This document shows, piece after piece, positions 54,956 to 62,539 of a DNA stretch of 64,000 nucleotides. The stretch comes from Sedimenticola selenatireducens DSM 17993 (GTDB lineage Bacteria > Pseudomonadota > Gammaproteobacteria > Chromatiales > Chromatiaceae), in the NCBI RefSeq assembly GCF_000428045.1, contig NZ_ATZE01000010.1, forward strand, positions 109,807 to 173,806, written 5' to 3'. The position numbers and the translations under genes are program-made. How positions within the stretch are numbered: position 1 is the stretch's first letter; every line of letters begins with the position of its first letter. Below the pieces are notes generated by a model, which made no database searches, was not told the DNA's origin, and saw only the letters and a program-made list of their open reading frames with translations.

Positions 54956-55540
54956 TTACTGCAGAATCGGATAGAACTGGGTAAACAGCATATCCTTCTG
55001 CGCATTGGCCTGATGACAGGCGGCACAACTGGCCGCCGGTGCCGCCGTTGAGGTCTCGCTGTAGGGCGGCGCATGATGCCCGAAGTTGAAGAACCCCCAG
55101 CCACTGGTCGCGCTGAAACGTTTACTGTCCTTCACCATCACATCCATGCCGTTGTACTTATCGGCGAAATAGCCACGACCGGAGGGCGCATCGGAAGAGC
55201 CGTCCGGATGCTCGCCCGGTTTGAGTAGCACCAGCTCCTTGGCGACCACGGTACCGTCAGGAAAGGTACCGGTACGCTGATACACCGCGAAGGCGTCGGG
55301 ATTGACATAAACATAGTGAAACTCCGGAAACGCGGCACCACCCTTGTTCAGTGCATTGGGGGTGAGCGGCGCACCGATAAATACCCACTGACGAAAACCT
55401 TCCGGGCGTAGCAGATCGCCCTTGGCATCGAATACCGCGGCACCAATGCCCATTGCCTCTTCGGCGACTGCCAGCGGGGCGGCAAAGAGGCCGGCGCAAA
55501 GGACGGCGGTACTGATTACTGTTTTATAGATCGAATGCAT
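54956..55540 (-). CDS. Cytochrome P460-family protein
   Basis: The 194-residue exported protein has a signal peptide ending AVAEE, the P460 family motif PEGFRQWVFIGAPLTPN near residue 45, FPEFHYVYVNPDAF near residue 71, a Lys-rich VMVKDSKRFSA segment that could supply the heme-crosslinking Lys, and a C-terminal CAACHQA heme site. P460 proteins oxidise hydroxylamine, sometimes nitric oxide. In a non-nitrifier it likely detoxifies reactive nitrogen. It stands alone. Confidence 0.82.
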   Translation of the reverse strand: MHSIYKTVISTAVLCAGLFAAPLAVAEEAMGIGAAVFDAKGDLLRPEGFRQWVFIGAPLTPNALNKGGAAFPEFHYVYVNPDAFAVYQRTGTFPDGTVVAKELVLLKPGEHPDGSSDAPSGRGYFADKYNGMDVMVKDSKRFSATSGWGFFNFGHHAPPYSETSTAAPAASCAACHQANAQKDMLFTQFYPILQ

Positions 55541-55602
55541 TGTAATTCTCCTGTTAATTTTTTGTCCCAGTTATGTATCTTGTTTTGGCTTAGCCTGGAG
55601 AT

Positions 55603-55737
55603 TCGCCCGGCAGGGCCTCGCCGCGAATTCGGCCCGGGGCGGGCCTCCTACAGGTCAAACCCCTCTCCGGCGGCCAGGCGTAGCGCTAGGAGTGGCTTCA
55701 GCCGCGAAATTCGCGGATAAATCCGCTCCTACAAAAG
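55603..55737. repeat. GTAGGAG-type repeat cluster
   Basis: Contains CGGCCCGGGGCGGGCCTCC as at 15228, then AGGAGTGGCTTCAGCCGCGA and ATCCGCTCCTAC as its inverted partner. It is a second copy of the REP-like family found at 15215-15345 and in part at 63384-63416. Confidence 0.65.
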
Positions 55738-55812
55738 CACCGCCCCACATACAGCAGCTAACCGGAACAGAGCCTGATTTTTCCTCGATGGGACGACAAT
55801 CGAGCCATCGGC

Positions 55813-56358
55813 TCATGCCGCCACCGACAGGGTGATACGGGGAAAATCCACCTCCGTCCCGGCCAGCCGATTGAGGTAGTTGGTCAAGACATTCAGCGCA
55901 ACATGGCTCACCACCTCGACGATCTGGCCATCATCCAGACCGGCCTTGCGGGCAGCGGCAAGCTGGCCATCACTGATCCCGCCCCGGTTGCGGGTAATCT
56001 CCAGCGCCAGCGTCAGGATGGCCGCATCGAGCGGGTTGTCGGCCCGGCCCTGCTGGGCCTGGAGGATCGCCTGATCTTTCAGGCCGGCCCCCTTACCCAG
56101 CGCGGCATGGGCGCTCAGGCAATATTCACAACTGTTCTCCTGAGCCACCGCTATCGCCACCATCTCGCGCTGCTGTGCGTTCAGGCGACCGGACGCCAGG
56201 GCTTCAGAGAGCTGCAGATAGCCGTTTAGCGCCGCCGGTGCATGGGCAAAAGTGGTGAACATATTGGGCAGGACACCCAGCTTCGATTGCACCGCCTGCA
56301 GCGTGGCGGCGGTGGTGGCAGTGGTATTTTCCAGTTGGATCGGTGCGATGCGTGACAT
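55813..56358 (-). CDS. AhpD-like carboxymuconolactone decarboxylase-family protein
   Basis: The 181-residue protein has the AhpD-type active site CEYCLSAH near residue 84, with paired Cys and a proton-relay His, in an all-helical carboxymuconolactone-decarboxylase fold. Members reduce peroxides via thiols. The ATG at 56358 is the natural start. Upstream in-frame sequence is not protein-like. It diverges from an AraC-family regulator 125 bp away, which probably controls it. Confidence 0.85.
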   Translation of the reverse strand: MSRIAPIQLENTTATTAATLQAVQSKLGVLPNMFTTFAHAPAALNGYLQLSEALASGRLNAQQREMVAIAVAQENSCEYCLSAHAALGKGAGLKDQAILQAQQGRADNPLDAAILTLALEITRNRGGISDGQLAAARKAGLDDGQIVEVVSHVALNVLTNYLNRLAGTEVDFPRITLSVAA

Positions 56359-56483
56359 GATGAATCCTCTCTGTAGTCGGTGAAGACAATCAAACAGCCC
56401 CCTTGGGGCACGGCTTGATATTGGCAGGGAAGCGGCTACTATAGGTATCAATTAATATCTAATTTTATACTTTGAGTATCAAC

Positions 56484-57362
56484 ATGAGTGATCGACTGGT
56501 CGAACTGCTGAAGTGCTTCTCGCTCAAGGCCCGGGTATTTCAGACCGGCCCGCTATGCCACTCGGCCAGCTTTGACCAGGTGGCAGGGGTTGGCTATATC
56601 CATGTCCTTCAAACCGGCCGTCTCCAGGTACGGTCCCAGGCCCACGCCGCCCTGCAGTTCGATGAACCGGTCCTGTTTCTCTACATGAACCCCACCACCC
56701 ATCACCTGACCCCGCAGGGCCCGGACGTGGAGATGGTCTGTGCCTCGTTTGAATTCGGTGCCGGCCTGAACACCCCCCTGGCCCGCGCTCTGCCCGATGT
56801 AGTGGTGATCCGTCTGGCCGATATCCCGGCACTGGACCGCGCGCTGTCGCTGCTGTTCATCGAAGCGGGGGAACACCACTGCGGCCAACAGGCGATCCTG
56901 AACCGCATGATGGAGGTGATTATCGTGCTGGTACTGCGGGATCTGATGGATCAGCACCGACTGCAGTTCGGTCTGCTGGCCGGCCTGGCGGATGACCGGC
57001 TGGCCAGGGCAATCAATGCCATGCACGCGGAACCGGCCCGGGAGTGGTCACTGGAGGCACTGGCGGAAACCGCCAACATGTCCCGTGCCCGCTTTGCCAA
57101 CCGGTTCCGGGAGGTGGTCGGCACCACACCGGGGGCCTATCTGGGTGAGTGGCGACTCACTGTCGCCCAATCCCTGCTGCGCCAGGGCAAACCGGTACAG
57201 TATGTGGCCGATGTGGTGGGATACGGCAGCGCCAGCGCCCTGTCGCGCAGCTTCAGGGCACATGTGGGGCAGTCGCCCAGGGAGTGGTTGAAGGCGGACC
57301 AGGCGCTGGGTGGCCAGATCAACAGCACCGCCGCCTACGCCCGGCAGGAGCGGCGTGGATGA
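56484..57362 (+). CDS. AraC-family transcriptional regulator
   Basis: The 292-residue regulator has an N-terminal cupin-like domain and a C-terminal double helix-turn-helix (SLEALAETANMSRARFANRF near residue 190, QYVADVVGYGSASALSRSFR near residue 240). The divergent neighbour encodes an AhpD-like protein, a common arrangement where the regulator activates that gene. The ATG at 56484 is preferred over an in-frame TTG 12 bases upstream. Confidence 0.88.
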   Translation: MSDRLVELLKCFSLKARVFQTGPLCHSASFDQVAGVGYIHVLQTGRLQVRSQAHAALQFDEPVLFLYMNPTTHHLTPQGPDVEMVCASFEFGAGLNTPLARALPDVVVIRLADIPALDRALSLLFIEAGEHHCGQQAILNRMMEVIIVLVLRDLMDQHRLQFGLLAGLADDRLARAINAMHAEPAREWSLEALAETANMSRARFANRFREVVGTTPGAYLGEWRLTVAQSLLRQGKPVQYVADVVGYGSASALSRSFRAHVGQSPREWLKADQALGGQINSTAAYARQERRG

Positions 57363-57475
57363 CTCCCCGGCCTGCTACTGGATTTATCCCGGACGCGCCC
57401 CGAAGCAAAGCGCAGTCCAATGGCAATGCCGGCGAACAGCATGGTCGGGAGAGCGGTTGGGGTGAGGGGAAACAG

Positions 57476-57906
57476 CCACGGCGAATAAACCAACTCCGGC
57501 ACCACCCGTAGCCGGTTCGTCTCATAACGCACCAGGGTATCGGGATTCAGCTCGTGCTCGGGCCGAACTGACAGAGGCTAAAGCGGGTGCCGCGATCCCG
57601 CAGCTCATGGCACAAGACGCCCAGGATGCCAAAGGTGCGCATCCCCTTATTAGCCGCCTTGGAGTCGGCCTTGTTCAGCTGGCTGGCAACACGCTCCAAG
57701 AATTTCTGTTCGGGGTTGCTGGGGTAGAGCTTGCAGAACTTCTGCCACCGGGCATCCTGGGTCTCCTTGACGACGCCCAGCAGACCCTCTCCGTAGAGGG
57801 CGAGTTCGCGGTTGTAGTTTTCCGGCTGTCCCAGCAACCAGCCATTGGCCAGTAGTTGCTGAATAATATTGTTCTGAAACGTCAGCTCACTTGCCTTACC
57901 AGCCAT
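57476..57906 (-). pseudogene. Frameshifted, truncated type I restriction subunit HsdR
   Basis: The 119-residue frame from 57906 matches the N-terminus of type I restriction subunit R: LTFQNNIIQQLLANGWLLGQ, YNRELALYGEGLLG, then RFSLCQFGP. The next in-family residues, PEHELNPDTLVRYETNRLRV and VPELVYSPW, continue in another frame, so one base is missing near 57563. Homology stops near 57476, after which sequence is unrelated. HsdR is normally about 1000 residues, so this is a dead fragment. Confidence 0.8.
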
Positions 57907-57937
57907 AAGCGGCCCTTCCCCTTATTACTTGTCCGTT

Positions 57938-58354
57938 CTACCTAACCGGGCCTAACGCCATGACACGCAGTAGCAATTCATCGGCCAGCGCAATCAACTC
58001 TGCCAGTAACTGTGCATCGATATCGAGATGTCCCTCGTACTCGGCGAAGTTTCGACGTCGGTGACACTGATCCAGCACACGCCACCGGGCATCTTCAAAC
58101 TGCAAGGTGTGTTTCAAGCACTGAAACACGATGAAACGTTTATCCGAACGGTAACCATGCCAGCGAAGCGCAGCCAGTGCCAAGGCATGCGCCGCCCCAT
58201 AAGCCAAAGTGAACTGGCTATCGGTCGAGAGCCCCGCCAGCCGCACATCCGCCAGTTTGGCCGTTGCCGCCGACACCATGCCATCAAACTCTGTCTGGTC
58301 AGGCGGTTCATGATTGAGTTGATGAGTCTTCACCAGATTATCCAATGCTTCCAT
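57938..58354 (-). CDS. HEPN-domain protein (partner of MNT nucleotidyltransferase)
   Basis: The 138-residue helical protein is of the HEPN type. The conserved core reads RRRNFAEYEGH near residue 100; the Arg-Asn and the following His resemble the HEPN RNase motif, with a longer spacing than the usual Rx4-6H. It starts 3 bp after the nucleotidyltransferase gene, the regular arrangement of HEPN/MNT toxin-antitoxin modules. The toxin role is inferred. Confidence 0.75.
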   Translation of the reverse strand: MEALDNLVKTHQLNHEPPDQTEFDGMVSAATAKLADVRLAGLSTDSQFTLAYGAAHALALAALRWHGYRSDKRFIVFQCLKHTLQFEDARWRVLDQCHRRRNFAEYEGHLDIDAQLLAELIALADELLLRVMALGPVR

Positions 58355-58357
58355 GCG

Positions 58358-58981
58358 CTACGCTCCCTGTGCGTCCCTATCATCCCATTCGGGGTTCCGT
58401 TTAATCCAAAGCACCTTCTGCCCCATCAGCCGGGTAATAAAGTGCTGCTGCTTGCGCTTACGTTCTGCAAACTCCTGCGGCGTATAGAGTGTCGGGTTTA
58501 TGGTACGGCCCAACTGCACCTCCGCCTCCGCCAACACCTCCATCACAGCGCCATAGCTCAGGCTATTACTGACCAGCAGCAGATCAATATCACTCCCGGC
58601 ATGCTCAGCCCCCTTGGCCATCGAACCGTAGATAAGGGCGAGATCGATCTGGTCCAGTAGCGGACCCAGGGCCGAGCCGACAATATCCAGCAACCCGAAA
58701 CTTTTCTGGGCAATCCCCTTTAACTCCTCAAAAATTGGGTTTTCGGCATTCGCCTGATAGTGGTTCTGGTTGCCGATGCGGGTCACCGTCAGCAGGCCCG
58801 CCGTGCAAAGCTTCTCCAACTCACGTATCACCGAACCCTTTCCAACCCCCGCCAGCCGCACCAACTCATTCAGATAGAAGCTCTGTCGCGGCCGTCCAAA
58901 GAGCAGCCCCAACACCCGCTGCTGGGTCTTGGTAAAGAGTGCATCACCGATGTTGGTCGTAACAGATTCCATTTGGTCCAT
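58358..58981 (-). CDS. MNT nucleotidyltransferase with N-terminal winged helix
   Basis: The 207-residue protein joins an ArsR-like winged helix (LNELVRLAGVGKGSVIRELE near residue 38) to a minimal nucleotidyltransferase domain with YGSMAKGAEHAGSDIDLLLV near residue 118, with the Gly-Ser and Asp-x-Asp motifs intact. MNT partners can neutralise HEPN toxins by adenylylation. The fused DNA-binding domain and the operator just upstream imply autoregulation. An internal Met at residue 4 is an alternative start. Confidence 0.82.
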   Translation of the reverse strand: MDQMESVTTNIGDALFTKTQQRVLGLLFGRPRQSFYLNELVRLAGVGKGSVIRELEKLCTAGLLTVTRIGNQNHYQANAENPIFEELKGIAQKSFGLLDIVGSALGPLLDQIDLALIYGSMAKGAEHAGSDIDLLLVSNSLSYGAVMEVLAEAEVQLGRTINPTLYTPQEFAERKRKQQHFITRLMGQKVLWIKRNPEWDDRDAQGA

Positions 58982-58985
58982 GATT

Positions 58986-59031
58986 GAAAAGTCCCGATTT
59001 GGGTACTATAGGTCTCATTTTGGGACTTTTC
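58986..59031. promoter_or_regulatory. Operator and promoter of the HEPN/MNT pair
   Basis: Perfect 10-bp arms GAAAAGTCCC (58986-58995) and GGGACTTTTC (59022-59031) enclose two tandem copies of a GTCYCRWTTTGGGAC-like site (58991-59006 and 59012-59026). On the minus strand TATAGT lies between them as a -10 element, so binding would block transcription. Confidence 0.65.
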
Positions 59032-59284
59032 AACACTCACCGGCGAGCTTTCGGCCCGTTGGTAAACAATTTGCCAAGCATGCCGGGGTATTCGATACAC
59101 CCTATAAAGTGCACTAACCCCTTGAGATAACGATCATTCGAGTCTAATCCTTTTGGCTATGAGTTTAAGCCCTTAAATCACGCCCGCCTGCTTCTTCAAA
59201 ATTGAGCTAGGACAAGGCGCCACCAACTGTGGCCCCCTATCCTGACTACCGATATTACCACCTGAAAAAAGGATATATAGTCAC

Positions 59285-59440
59285 ATGAGCGAAGAAACCA
59301 AGCAGACTTCCAGCGAAGCCAACGGCAGTGAAGCACAGGACAAACAAACCTCTTCCATCAATGTCGAGATTAAGGCTGAGACCACGGAAGAGAAGAAAGA
59401 AGCAGATCGCCCTGGCGTCTGCTGCGGCTCCTGCTCCTGA
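59285..59440 (+). CDS. 51-residue acidic protein with Cys-rich tail
   Basis: This short gene encodes a 51-residue protein. Residues 1-42 are hydrophilic and rich in Glu, Lys, Ser and Thr, with no signal peptide. The end reads PGVCCGSCS, with three of its last six residues Cys. It has AAAAAGGAT upstream and a strong terminator 11 bp after the stop, so it appears to be an independent gene. It resembles no family I know. A metal-binding tail or a precursor peptide are possible roles, neither shown. Confidence 0.6.
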   Translation: MSEETKQTSSEANGSEAQDKQTSSINVEIKAETTEEKKEADRPGVCCGSCS

Positions 59441-59451
59441 CCAGTGATGAT

Positions 59452-59487
59452 TCGGGGGGATGGCGACCGCCTCCCCCCGATCCCGTT
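59452..59487 (+). terminator. Terminator of the small Cys-tailed gene
   Basis: Nine-bp perfect arms TCGGGGGGA (59452-59460) and TCCCCCCGA (59472-59480), with extra GGC/GCC pairing inside, are followed after four bases by TTTT. Confidence 0.7.
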
Positions 59488-59656
59488 TTCCACGGCAAGA
59501 TCCGTCCAGCCCCCTCGTCCAGACTCTAGATAAAACCCCGCTTTTCGCCCGCTCCGTCCCATCGTAAAAATTGATTGGCGACCGACAGATCGCAGTCATA
59601 GAATAGCGCCGCACCCGACGCCCCACACCTGATCGGGTTTTTGGGAAAATACTCGA

Positions 59657-60328
59657 TTGATACAGAAAATTGCCGACTTCAGCGCTGACACACCATCAGA
59701 AGATGACAGCCTGTTTGAGCGTATCGCCTGCGGTGTCGAATCCCAGGGCTATGTCATTCTGCCCACCGCGCTACCCGGCCGGGTCGGCGACAGCCTGTTG
59801 CATTACCTGAGCCTGCTGGAGGAAGAGCGCTTTCATCAGGCACGGATCGGTCGCGGTATCGAACAGACCCGCAACCAGTTCATCCGCCGTGACAAGATCG
59901 TCTGGATGGACAGCCTTCATCCAGAGGCCTGCACCTGGTTCAACTGGACCGCCCGGCTGAAAACTTACCTGAACCGGCGGCTGTTCCTCGGCCTGTTCTC
60001 ATTCGAGAGTCACTTTGCGCGCTACCGTTCAGGCGACTTCTACAAAAAACACCTGGACGCCTTTCGCGGTGAATCCAACCGGGTGCTGACCCTGGTCACC
60101 TATCTAAACAGAGGCTGGGAACCGGGCCAGGGTGGTGAGCTGGTACTCTACGCCCCGGATGAAGGAGCGGAGATCACCAGGGTCGTGCCCACCTTTGGCA
60201 CGCTGGTGATCTTCCTCAGCGAGGAGTTTCCCCATGAAGTGCTGGCCGCCGACCGGGACCGCTACAGCGTGGCCGGCTGGTTCCGGGTTAACGGTTCCAT
60301 TAATCAGCAGATTGATCCGCCGCGATGA
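59657..60328 (+). CDS. 2OG-Fe(II) oxygenase (prolyl-4-hydroxylase-like)
   Basis: The 223-residue oxygenase has the double-stranded beta-helix metal site: His and Asp in YKKHLDAF near residue 134, the second His in EEFPHEVL near residue 193, and the 2-oxoglutarate Arg in DRYSVAGWFRVN near residue 203. It belongs with bacterial prolyl-4-hydroxylase/PiuC-like proteins. The start is TTG, with no in-frame ATG nearby. The last 126 bp are duplicated at 61739-61864. The upstream Cys-tailed gene has its own terminator, so the pairing is only positional. Confidence 0.85.
   Translation: MIQKIADFSADTPSEDDSLFERIACGVESQGYVILPTALPGRVGDSLLHYLSLLEEERFHQARIGRGIEQTRNQFIRRDKIVWMDSLHPEACTWFNWTARLKTYLNRRLFLGLFSFESHFARYRSGDFYKKHLDAFRGESNRVLTLVTYLNRGWEPGQGGELVLYAPDEGAEITRVVPTFGTLVIFLSEEFPHEVLAADRDRYSVAGWFRVNGSINQQIDPPR
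60203..60328 (+). repeat. Left copy of 126-bp direct repeat (oxygenase 3' end)
   Basis: These bases form the end of the oxygenase gene and recur at 61739-61864 with three mismatches, exactly 1536 bp away. The two copies bracket the HTH/nucleotidyltransferase pair. Confidence 0.93.
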
Positions 60329-60405
60329 GTAAAAAAGCCACTCCCTGGGTTGCATGGATTGAGTCCTAAATCACTGCTTCATCGTTATATCAATTACCAG
60401 TAGGA

Positions 60406-61110
60406 TCATTCCATTTTCGCAAGCTTCTTGAGTCTGTCCATTATCAGTGTAACACGTGCCTGACCCACCGAATCGTTTGGCATATGCCCAGAAATGGACG
60501 CCACAAAACGACGATCTCGCAGCAAACCTTTGAATCGTTCAGCCAGCTCTCTGACCAATGCAGGCCCTGCCCCATCTACTTCAGCCATTAGCTCAGGTCG
60601 TCCATCCAATACAGCGACTATATCCTCAATGTCATGACTCATCAGATAGTCGCCCTGCCCACGCCCACCGAAGGCTTCCAGTTTTGTGATGAGAAAATAG
60701 GGCGCAGACACCATCCGAATCGATTTTTCAGAAGGCAGATCAACTCTCACCGCATGCTTAATTGCAGAGGCATACCAGCGGTTACTGAAACCCAGAATCG
60801 AGCTTTCAGTTGGCATCACATCCAGAATCACCCCTTCTGTAACCCAACGGCATACTGGTGCACCATCACTGGCGTCCTCTCGGAATCCACGTTCACGCAA
60901 TCTATCGGAGAGGTGAATATACTCTGCCAGAGACGCTACCTGTACGATGGTGTCGACATCACGTGTCGCACGTATTGGCGGGGCAGCCACATCAGTGATC
61001 AACAGTCCGGTGGCACAACCACCCAGAAAGACCATCTGCTCTACCAGCGCCCCCAGCCGATCAACTGCGATTTCGAGAATCTCCAGGTTAGGGTTCTGGA
61101 CTCTTGTCAT
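60406..61110 (-). CDS. AbiEii-like nucleotidyltransferase
   Basis: The 234-residue protein has a nucleotidyltransferase fold: VFLGGCATGLLITD near residue 30, TRDVDTIV near residue 50 with the metal-binding Asp pair, and ILDVMPT near residue 100 with a third Asp. It resembles AbiEii/AbiGii-type toxins. It overlaps the upstream HTH gene by 23 bp, and the start at 61110 is the first sensible ATG. Together they look like a type IV-style toxin-antitoxin or phage-defence pair; the activity is inferred. Confidence 0.75.
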   Translation of the reverse strand: MTRVQNPNLEILEIAVDRLGALVEQMVFLGGCATGLLITDVAAPPIRATRDVDTIVQVASLAEYIHLSDRLRERGFREDASDGAPVCRWVTEGVILDVMPTESSILGFSNRWYASAIKHAVRVDLPSEKSIRMVSAPYFLITKLEAFGGRGQGDYLMSHDIEDIVAVLDGRPELMAEVDGAGPALVRELAERFKGLLRDRRFVASISGHMPNDSVGQARVTLIMDRLKKLAKME

Positions 61111-61624
61111 AGCACTCCATCCTCTTATTGATCTCCCGGATTGCCCAGTCACGCTCCCTGGCCCTGCCGCCGCGAATCGCATCTACCAGCACCAGCCATT
61201 CATACAGCAACGCGTCCCTACCGGCTGCCTCGGGTGCAGACTTATAGAGCGGGGAGAACGCCATCCCCCTATCCTCACCTTGGGCGTATGGCCACACCGG
61301 TGGTGGTTCCCCATCTGGAACAAAATGCCTGGCCAGCGGCGGCCCCGCATGGACCGTCAACATACCACGGCACATCTGACCGCGCTCCGGGACAAACACA
61401 TAACGAAGCCCATGCACCAGAAACTCCTCAAGGTTTCTGGTATTTGGCACAATGCTACCCCTCTCCTGATAAGCGAGATTGGCGGCCAGTGCCCGCTTTA
61501 TTGCCGAATGGACCTCAGACGGACTCATGCACAACTCAAGTGCCAGGCGATTATAAGTCCAAGTCTGATGGCCAATGGCAACCAGCTTCAGCAATACCAA
61601 TACATCTTGCGGTTTTAAATTCAT
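61088..61624 (-). CDS. HTH protein paired with AbiEii-like nucleotidyltransferase
   Basis: The 178-residue protein has an N-terminal helix-turn-helix of MarR/Lrp type (WTYNRLALELCMSPSEVHSA near residue 22) and a C-terminal part without recognisable motif. It is the upstream partner of the nucleotidyltransferase and would be the antitoxin and repressor by analogy with AbiEi. A 14-bp-arm palindrome lies directly upstream of its start. Confidence 0.72.
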   Translation of the reverse strand: MNLKPQDVLVLLKLVAIGHQTWTYNRLALELCMSPSEVHSAIKRALAANLAYQERGSIVPNTRNLEEFLVHGLRYVFVPERGQMCRGMLTVHAGPPLARHFVPDGEPPPVWPYAQGEDRGMAFSPLYKSAPEAAGRDALLYEWLVLVDAIRGGRARERDWAIREINKRMECYDKSPEP

Positions 61625-61625
61625 C

Positions 61626-61664
61626 GGTTATTCTTTATTTGTGATTCGCGAATAAAGAATAACC
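61626..61664. promoter_or_regulatory. Palindromic operator of the AbiE-like pair
   Basis: Perfect 14-bp arms (GGTTATTCTTTATT and AATAAAGAATAACC) flank an 11-bp centre that itself overlaps the 10-bp palindrome ATTCGCGAAT. It begins two bases upstream of the HTH gene start, so a bound repressor would also cover the ribosome binding site. Confidence 0.75.
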
Positions 61665-61918
61665 TTAAATAGAACATTGAACAACTGAACGTCTCGTCTG
61701 GTTCAGTGATTTACAAACAATTGGCCCAGGCAGGGGAACTGGCGGTCTTCCTCAGCGAGGAGTTTCCCCATGAAGTGCTGGCCGCCGACCGGGACCGCTA
61801 CAGCGTGGCCGGCTGGTTCCGGGTTAACGGTTCCATTAATCAGCAGATTGATCCTCCGCGATGATCAGTCATTAATGGATCAGCTTCCGGCGGCGGCTCG
61901 CTACACAAGTAGTGGCCG
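61665..61918. other. Gap containing the right repeat copy
   Basis: The region between the operator and yaeQ has no gene. Most of it is the duplicated oxygenase end. In the frame of that fragment, the bases just before it read GQAGEL-like, resembling an internal oxygenase segment (GQGGEL), so the fragment may be longer and deleted. Confidence 0.5.
61739..61864 (+). repeat. Right copy of 126-bp direct repeat
   Basis: This copy reproduces the oxygenase 3' end including its TGA stop at 61862-61864. It differs at three positions (two near the left edge, one at the PPR-coding end). It has no start and is a gene fragment. Confidence 0.93.
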
Positions 61919-62455
61919 CTATCGGTCCTGCAGGGGTGACCACTCCACTTCACACTCCCCCGCCTCGGTTGCCACAAAGGCGGAATCCCCGGTGATGGTG
62001 ACGGACAACGCCATGGTCCTCTGTACCAGCCCGGCCAGCCTGCTGATACCCTTGGCGTCAAAACGAAAAACCGCAACAGGTAACGCGGCAAACTTTGCCT
62101 TGGACTGCTCCCACCAGACATCCGACTTGGCATTGAAGCTATAGACCTTGACGCTTTTCGCCAGCCGGGTCGCCTTCTTGATCCGCTCCACGGCCGGCTC
62201 GCCCACATCAATCCACAGGGCGATCTGATCATCCAGCGTGCGCACCCAGATGTCCGGCACATCGGGCTCCGAAAGCCCCTTGGTAAAAACCAGTGCCTCC
62301 TGCGCATTCAGACAGAACGCCAGCACCCGCGCCAGCATCCGCTCAGGATTTTCCGAAGGGTGTTGCGCCACCGTCAGGTTCAGGGTGTCGTAATAGTTGC
62401 GGTTAATATCCGACAGGCTGATGTTGAATTTGTAAATGGTTGGCTTCAGGGCCAT
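61919..62455 (-). CDS. yaeQ: YaeQ-family protein
   Basis: The 178-residue protein matches YaeQ: it starts MALKPTIYKFNISLSDINRN, has HPSENPERMLARVLAFC and LWIDVGEPAVERIKKATRLA, the normal length. YaeQ has a restriction-nuclease-like fold and its function is not established. It is convergent with the oxygenase once the inserted pair is removed. Confidence 0.9.
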   Translation of the reverse strand: MALKPTIYKFNISLSDINRNYYDTLNLTVAQHPSENPERMLARVLAFCLNAQEALVFTKGLSEPDVPDIWVRTLDDQIALWIDVGEPAVERIKKATRLAKSVKVYSFNAKSDVWWEQSKAKFAALPVAVFRFDAKGISRLAGLVQRTMALSVTITGDSAFVATEAGECEVEWSPLQDR

Positions 62456-62539
62456 CTCTTATCCTTCGCTACGATTGCACAGGGTTCCGGGGCGGAATGA
62501 AAGACGGGCAAGGTACCACGTTAACGTGTGGTAACCGAA

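Noticed and set aside
59285..60328. RiPP operon of precursor peptide plus oxygenase
   Set aside because: A strong terminator and 217 bp separate the two genes, and there is no transporter or protease nearby; kept only as a speculative remark.
61770..62144. 124-residue frame over the oxygenase fragment and yaeQ
   Set aside because: It is out of frame with the fragment and antisense to yaeQ; no domain.
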